From: Terribacillus aidingensis
GTDB taxonomy: Bacteria; Bacillota; Bacilli; Bacillales; Amphibacillaceae
Direction of reading: 5' to 3'
Assembly (NCBI RefSeq): GCF_040703035.1
Contig: NZ_CP159996.1
Location: forward strand, 2,018,001 to 2,082,000
DNA: 64,000 nt
Part shown: positions 59,611 through 64,000 of the stretch, in pieces
Layout: each line of letters opens with the position of its first letter
How positions within the stretch are numbered: position 1 is the stretch's first letter
The notes under the pieces: generated by a model
What the model saw: the letters and a program-made list of their open reading frames with translations, nothing else
What the model was told of the DNA's origin: nothing
The model's database searches: none
Program-made: the position numbers and the translations under genes

Positions 59611-60417
59611 TTAACTAAACACGTGATAACGTCCACGCGGCACAATCATAGGAGACTTAGACACCGGATCTTCAATAACAGTACAGTCAAGTTCGAATAT
59701 CTCTTTGATCAATTCATCTGTAATGATATCAGATGGCCGTCCTTCTGCTATTAGTTCTCCTTTACGCAGTGCAAAGATATAATCTGCATAGCGAGCAGCT
59801 AGATTGATATCATGAAGAACCATCACAATCGTCGTCCCAAATCTTCTATTTAGATCGGTAAGCAAGTCCAGAATCTCAACTTGATACGTGATATCGAGAA
59901 ACGTTGTTGGTTCATCCAGGAACAATATATCTGTCTGCTGAGCCAATGCCATAGCAATCCAAACGCGCTGTCTTTGGCCGCCTGACAATTCATCTATATG
60001 TCTATTGGCAAGCTCAGTGATTCCCATCATGTCCATTGCTTCCTCGACCGCTTGATAATCCTTTTCCGACCATCCGCTTAACAATGATTGATGCGGGAAT
60101 CTGCCTCTGCCGACTAAGTCAGCTACTGAAATACCTTCCGGTGCAATCGGTGACTGAGGCAGCACGCCTAATACTTTTGCGAGTTTCTTTGGAGGGATCT
60201 TGTGAATTGATTTTCCGTCTAAAATGACTTCTCCTGCTATTGGCTTGATCAGTCTTGCCATCGTCTTTAGCAATGTCGATTTGCCGCATGCGTTAGGCCC
60301 AATAATGACGTTAATCTGATTGTTGGGAATTTCTACATCAATCCCATGGAGAATCTTTTTATTTTCATAACCTGCAGCAATTTGCTCCGTTTGGAGTTTG
60401 TGATTTGATTTCATCAT
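59611..60417 (-). CDS. Iron-siderophore ABC transporter ATP-binding protein
   Basis: 268 residues. Walker A GPNACGKST (40-48), signature LSGGQRQR, Walker B ILFLDEPTTFLD, H-loop VLHDIN: FecE/FhuC type. Overlaps the upstream permease stop (60414). Last gene of the fecB-fecD-fecC-like operon. Confidence 0.92.
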   Translation of the reverse strand: MMKSNHKLQTEQIAAGYENKKILHGIDVEIPNNQINVIIGPNACGKSTLLKTMARLIKPIAGEVILDGKSIHKIPPKKLAKVLGVLPQSPIAPEGISVADLVGRGRFPHQSLLSGWSEKDYQAVEEAMDMMGITELANRHIDELSGGQRQRVWIAMALAQQTDILFLDEPTTFLDITYQVEILDLLTDLNRRFGTTIVMVLHDINLAARYADYIFALRKGELIAEGRPSDIITDELIKEIFELDCTVIEDPVSKSPMIVPRGRYHVFS

Positions 60418-61445
60418 AAATATCCCTTCCGATTCATCCTAATTAGTAAATAAAGCAGATAAGGTGCCCCAACCAATCCTGTTATTATACCAACTGGATA
60501 TCTGACCTCAAAAGCAAATTGCCCTATCAAATCTGCTCCAAGAACCAGGTTGATGCCAATAAGACCAGCAGGCAGAACGTTTGAAAACCCGGTTCCCACT
60601 AATCTTTTTGCAATCGGTCCTGAAAGGAAAGCTACGAATGCTATTGGGCCTGTAGTAGCAGTTGCAAAAGCAATCATAAGAACAGCACCGACTATGAAAA
60701 GCAGTCTTATTTTGTTTGTACTCAGTCCAAGTGATAGCGCTGACTCTTCCCCAAGCTCCAATATGTCTAAATGCTTTCCTAAAACAATTAAAAGTGGAGC
60801 GAAAATCACTACTGTACAAATAAGCGGATATAATGTCTCCATCTTAGCTCCATTCAGGCTCCCGCTTAGCCAACGAAGTGCAGCAGACAAATCTTGTTGA
60901 CTTCCAACCATTAATAAATAGGAAATGACAGCACTAAGAGCAGCTTGAATACCAATTCCTATCAAGATAAGCCTGCCAATGGAGAAATGACTGCCTGATG
61001 ACAGCAGGTAAATGAGTAAGACAGTAACTAGTCCCGCTATTACTGAAGCTAAAGAAACAACTGTGTTGCTCGTTTGCAAAATAAGTATACTGAACAAAGC
61101 TGCAGCACTTGAACCAGTTGTAATTCCCAGTACATCCGGATTGGCCAGTGGATTACGCAGCATTGTTTGGAATATATGTCCTCCCATTCCAAAAGCCAGG
61201 CCTGCAAAAAGACCTGCTATCATCCTGGGGAGCCTTATCGTATTAACGGCAAAATAAGCACCTGGGATTCTCTCACCCATTAGCACTTGAAAAACCTCTG
61301 TAATCGGGTATATTGTATTACCCAATAGAAGCATGGCCATACAAAGTCCAACAGCAAGTGCTGCAAGCAGGATGTTAATGATCAGCCATTTTCTGAATCG
61401 ACGTTTTCTGCCTTGTTTAATAATAGTAGTTGAGCTATTTATCAT
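60414..61445 (-). CDS. Iron-siderophore ABC transporter permease (FecCD type), second
   Basis: 343 residues, ten helices, with GMGGHIFQTMLRNPLANPDVLGITTGSSAAA and GPIAFVAFLSGPIAKRL, the FecCD signature. Start overlaps the previous permease stop by four bases (ATGA). Confidence 0.93.
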   Translation of the reverse strand: MINSSTTIIKQGRKRRFRKWLIINILLAALAVGLCMAMLLLGNTIYPITEVFQVLMGERIPGAYFAVNTIRLPRMIAGLFAGLAFGMGGHIFQTMLRNPLANPDVLGITTGSSAAALFSILILQTSNTVVSLASVIAGLVTVLLIYLLSSGSHFSIGRLILIGIGIQAALSAVISYLLMVGSQQDLSAALRWLSGSLNGAKMETLYPLICTVVIFAPLLIVLGKHLDILELGEESALSLGLSTNKIRLLFIVGAVLMIAFATATTGPIAFVAFLSGPIAKRLVGTGFSNVLPAGLIGINLVLGADLIGQFAFEVRYPVGIITGLVGAPYLLYLLIRMNRKGYL

Positions 61446-62473
61446 AGTGACCGCACTTTCAGTTTAGTTGCGAGCAGTATCAATACAGGAGCACCAATAA
61501 AAGCAGTAATAATCCCGGCTTCCACTTCACCAGGACTCCCTATTAATCTGCCAAGTACATCAGCAATTGTTAGTATAGCTGCCCCCGAAATAGCTGACAT
61601 GGGGATGATAAGGCGTAGATCAGGCCCAAAGATGAGCCGCATCAAATGCGTCGCCAGCAGACCAATAAACCCAATAGGACCAGCTAATGCTGTTACCGCA
61701 CCGCACAAGATGACGCCGGTAAAAGCTGAAACCAATGTCAGCAATCCCGTGCGGACTCCTTGTCCAGTTGCAATTTCGTCTCCAAGCAGCAAAGCATTAA
61801 GTGAGGGTGCCATTATGAATGCCAGCAGGATCCCGGAAACCAAAAAAGGTAAAAATATTACGATGAAATCCCAATTTGCAGCACCCACACTACCCACTTG
61901 CCAAAACCTGAACTGATCCATCACAAAAGATCTAGGCAGCATGATAGCACTGATCAGGGAAGATAGTATAGCACTGGTTGCTGCGCCAGCCAGTACAAGC
62001 TTAAGAGGCGTATTGCCAGTACGCCCCATTGAACCAATTCCATATACGATGATAGCCGTAAGGATTGCTCCCAATATAGAAAGCCAAATATACTGACCAG
62101 CTGTACTGATATTAAAAAATGCTATACCTAATACGACAAATAACGATGCACCTGTATTAACCCCTAGTATACTGGGATCCGCCAGTGGATTGCGGGTCAC
62201 CGCTTGCATGAGAGCGCCAGACACACCTAGCGCTCCCCCGCAAAGCAAACTAAATACCGTTCGCGGTATCCTTTCACTGACAACAGCTGCAGCGTAAGAA
62301 TCCGAGCTGAATAATAACAACCCTGCCATTAAGTCATCCATCGTCACAGATCTTGATCCGAAAACCAGTGAAGCTACTACACTTACACACAGCAGTAGGA
62401 AGAAGAAGAACATGATGATTGCATAGTAGCTACGTTTATGTCCCACTGGTCTTTTTGCTACATTACTGTTCAT
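61442..62473 (-). CDS. Iron-siderophore ABC transporter permease (FecCD type), first
   Basis: 343 residues, ten helices, GALMQAVTRNPLADPSILGVNTGASLFVV and GPIGFIGLLATHLMRL. Overlaps the binding-protein stop by 11 bases. Heterodimer partner of the next permease. Confidence 0.93.
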   Translation of the reverse strand: MNSNVAKRPVGHKRSYYAIIMFFFFLLLCVSVVASLVFGSRSVTMDDLMAGLLLFSSDSYAAAVVSERIPRTVFSLLCGGALGVSGALMQAVTRNPLADPSILGVNTGASLFVVLGIAFFNISTAGQYIWLSILGAILTAIIVYGIGSMGRTGNTPLKLVLAGAATSAILSSLISAIMLPRSFVMDQFRFWQVGSVGAANWDFIVIFLPFLVSGILLAFIMAPSLNALLLGDEIATGQGVRTGLLTLVSAFTGVILCGAVTALAGPIGFIGLLATHLMRLIFGPDLRLIIPMSAISGAAILTIADVLGRLIGSPGEVEAGIITAFIGAPVLILLATKLKVRSL

Positions 62474-63524
62474 TGTTACTTAACGCATCATCGATCTGAG
62501 TAACATAATTATCGATGGTATACTCGATTGCAAGCGGATTTGGAGTTCCCGCTGCTGCTAGATCGGAGTTATTAGCGATAAATACGACAGAACCGTTTTG
62601 AATCGCTTTAATTTGTCCTAGACGTGCATCATTTTTAACTGCTTCGTACGTACTGTCATCACCGTATCCAATTATGATATCTGCGTCATTTAGGACGTCT
62701 GCATTCTCCGCACTCAAGTTTAGCGAGTAGGCAGCATCATCTTCGATCAATTCAGAGATACTTTCCGGATATTCCATTCCCAACTCTTCTAAGAAAGCAA
62801 CTCGGGAATCAGCTGGTGTATATAGATGGAACTCGGATAAATCTGTTGCTGTGAAGTTGACCCAAGCAACTTTTTTACCTTTGATTTCAGGATGTTCATT
62901 TACTTTTTCTTCAATTGTACTCTCGGTATCAGCAATAAGCTGCTCGCCTTCTTCTTCCATTCCCATACCTTTTGCGTTCATCGTAACTTGATCACGCCAA
63001 GACGTCGTCCAAGGAGAAGTCGGGTAAGCAACCACAGGCGCAATTTCGCTTAATGTATTATAATCCTCTTCTGTCAAACCTGAATAAGCCGCAAGAATGA
63101 CATCTGGAGCTGAGTCTGCAATAGCCTCAAAATCCAGTCCATCTGTATCTTGAAAGACATTAGGATCACTTTCGCCTAATTCTTCTAATTTCTCGGCAGT
63201 CCAAGGAAGGAGACCGCTGTCATCTTGCACACCGAAGTTGGCTGCGGAAAAACCTACTGGCACCACACCAAGTGCAAGCGCAACATCCTGGTTACCCCAT
63301 TGAACAGTTGCTACTCGCTCAGGCTTAGATTCGATAACCGTTTCCCCGAAAGCGTGCTTAATCGTGATCGGATAACCTTCAGTGGAAGCAGAATCTCCGC
63401 CGGATGAATTACTTCCTTCAGAATTTTCCTCCGTATTTGACTGACTTGAACACGCTGAAAGTACTAATAGGAACAATGCAGAAAAGATTGCTAGTTTTAA
63501 TATCGATTTATGCTTTTTGACCAT
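62463..63524 (-). CDS. Iron-siderophore substrate-binding lipoprotein
   Basis: 353 residues: signal peptide with lipobox LSAC (Cys25), Ser/Glu-rich linker, then a FecB/FhuD-type domain (PERVATVQWGNQDVALALGVVPVGFS). First gene of the operon behind a Fur box. The siderophore type cannot be told from sequence alone. Confidence 0.92.
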   Translation of the reverse strand: MVKKHKSILKLAIFSALFLLVLSACSSQSNTEENSEGSNSSGGDSASTEGYPITIKHAFGETVIESKPERVATVQWGNQDVALALGVVPVGFSAANFGVQDDSGLLPWTAEKLEELGESDPNVFQDTDGLDFEAIADSAPDVILAAYSGLTEEDYNTLSEIAPVVAYPTSPWTTSWRDQVTMNAKGMGMEEEGEQLIADTESTIEEKVNEHPEIKGKKVAWVNFTATDLSEFHLYTPADSRVAFLEELGMEYPESISELIEDDAAYSLNLSAENADVLNDADIIIGYGDDSTYEAVKNDARLGQIKAIQNGSVVFIANNSDLAAAGTPNPLAIEYTIDNYVTQIDDALSNNEQ

Positions 63525-63634
63525 TTGTTATTTCTCCCCTTATTTATGTAAGATATCTATTTGTGCTGAACTGTATCGCTTAAGTTAGGAACTCTCTTCA
63601 AGAATCAGTATGTAATGGGTAACCCTTTCTAATT

Positions 63635-63655
63635 GATATTGGTTCTCATTATCAA
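63635..63655 (-). promoter_or_regulatory. Fur box upstream of the siderophore operon
   Basis: TGATATTGGTTCTCATTATCA on the plus strand is an inverted repeat (TGATA...TATCA) close to the Fur consensus, about 110 bases before the binding-protein start. Confidence 0.8.
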
Positions 63656-63766
63656 TATACAATTAGTTATATTAATTAATCAAGGCTTTTTTACTACTTT
63701 TTAGACTATTTGGTGAAAATTGACGTATTATGTTTTCACCTTGATAAATTTCCGCTTTCATTCATT

Positions 63767-63795
63767 GAAAAAAGAGCCACTTGTAGTGACTCTTT
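63767..63795 (-). terminator. Terminator after the amino-acid permease fragment
   Basis: AAGAGCCACT and AGTGACTCTT form a stem followed on the minus strand by TTTTTT. Confidence 0.88.
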
Positions 63796-63814
63796 CGGCC
63801 TTGTCTATTTAATT

Positions 63815-64000
63815 TCATTGAGCATTTTTTAATTCGGTTTCTTTTTCTCTTCTTTTCCGACCCATAATTACTGCCAATACGGTCAGAACTGCTAAAGCTG
63901 TAAAACATACAACCGTTCCTACTGAAATCCCTTTACTGAATGTCGAACCTATCAGAATGATTCCCAGCCCTGCAATCCCGACAATTGTCGTCGCAGGAAA
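63815..64000 (-). CDS. Amino acid permease, C-terminal end (cut by window edge)
   Basis: About 61 residues are visible: FPATTIVGIAGLGIILIGSTFSKGISVGTVVCFTALAVLTVLAVI then a basic tail MGRKRREKETELKNAQ and TGA. This is the usual last two helices of AapA/YbgF-type amino acid permeases. The rest lies outside the window. Confidence 0.72.
   Translation of the reverse strand, partial: FPATTIVGIAGLGIILIGSTFSKGISVGTVVCFTALAVLTVLAVIMGRKRREKETELKNAQ

Overview
The window reads as chromosome of a low-to-mid GC, endospore-forming member of the Bacillaceae (Firmicutes), but not Bacillus subtilis itself. Sporulation genes (spoVB, bofC, safA-like, spo0B, spoIVFA/FB, spoIIB-like), competence genes (comN, comC) and a long block collinear with the B. 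subtilis relA-to-folC region support this. Differences from B. subtilis include an RNase E/G gene, no maf or nad genes in the block, and an inserted YceI and GGDEF pair. No rRNA, tRNA, CRISPR array, prophage or insertion sequence was recognised.

Positions 1-37.3 kb are almost all minus strand and form the core block: relA (cut by the window edge), apt, recJ, lapA-like, secDF, comN, spoVB (plus strand), DUF421, TIGR04086 (plus strand), yajC-tgt-queA-DUF2905-ruvB-ruvA, bofC, a LysM spore-coat protein with a 15-residue tandem repeat, pheA, pheB, obg, spo0B, rpmA-prp-rplU with an L21 leader, rng, spoIVFB/FA, a SAM methyltransferase with an unusual leader, a TRIC-type channel, minD/minC, mreD/C/B, radC, spoIIB-like, comC, yceI, a diguanylate cyclase and folC.

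Positions 37.4-64 kb are accessory and change strand often. They hold two overlapping RimK-type ATP-grasp ligases with a frameshifted 2H phosphoesterase; a YlmA-like ABC ATPase; a small phospholipase-A2-like protein; an MFS gene joined to liaF-liaS-liaR; a sigma factor next to a clpP paralogue; a TRAP-like/dehydrogenase/RraA-aldolase/RpiR cluster with a cre-like site; a guanidine-I riboswitch with ykkCD; a DUF1349 protein; a decayed histidine phosphatase; an HPr/Crh-like protein lacking both phosphorylation residues; adhA/adhR with a MerR-type promoter plus an orphan copy of that promoter; an AraC regulator with an aldo/keto reductase; an RsbR-like STAS protein; a truncated EamA transporter; a Fur-boxed siderophore ABC operon; and the end of an amino-acid permease.

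The most unusual signal is upstream of the methyltransferase at 24.9-25.7 kb. A 7-codon leader ORF with a strong ribosome binding site is followed by a 16-bp hairpin that buries the methyltransferase Shine-Dalgarno, the layout of a translational attenuator. The same gene, and separately the 2H phosphoesterase, carries a single-base frameshift; both need a read-level check.
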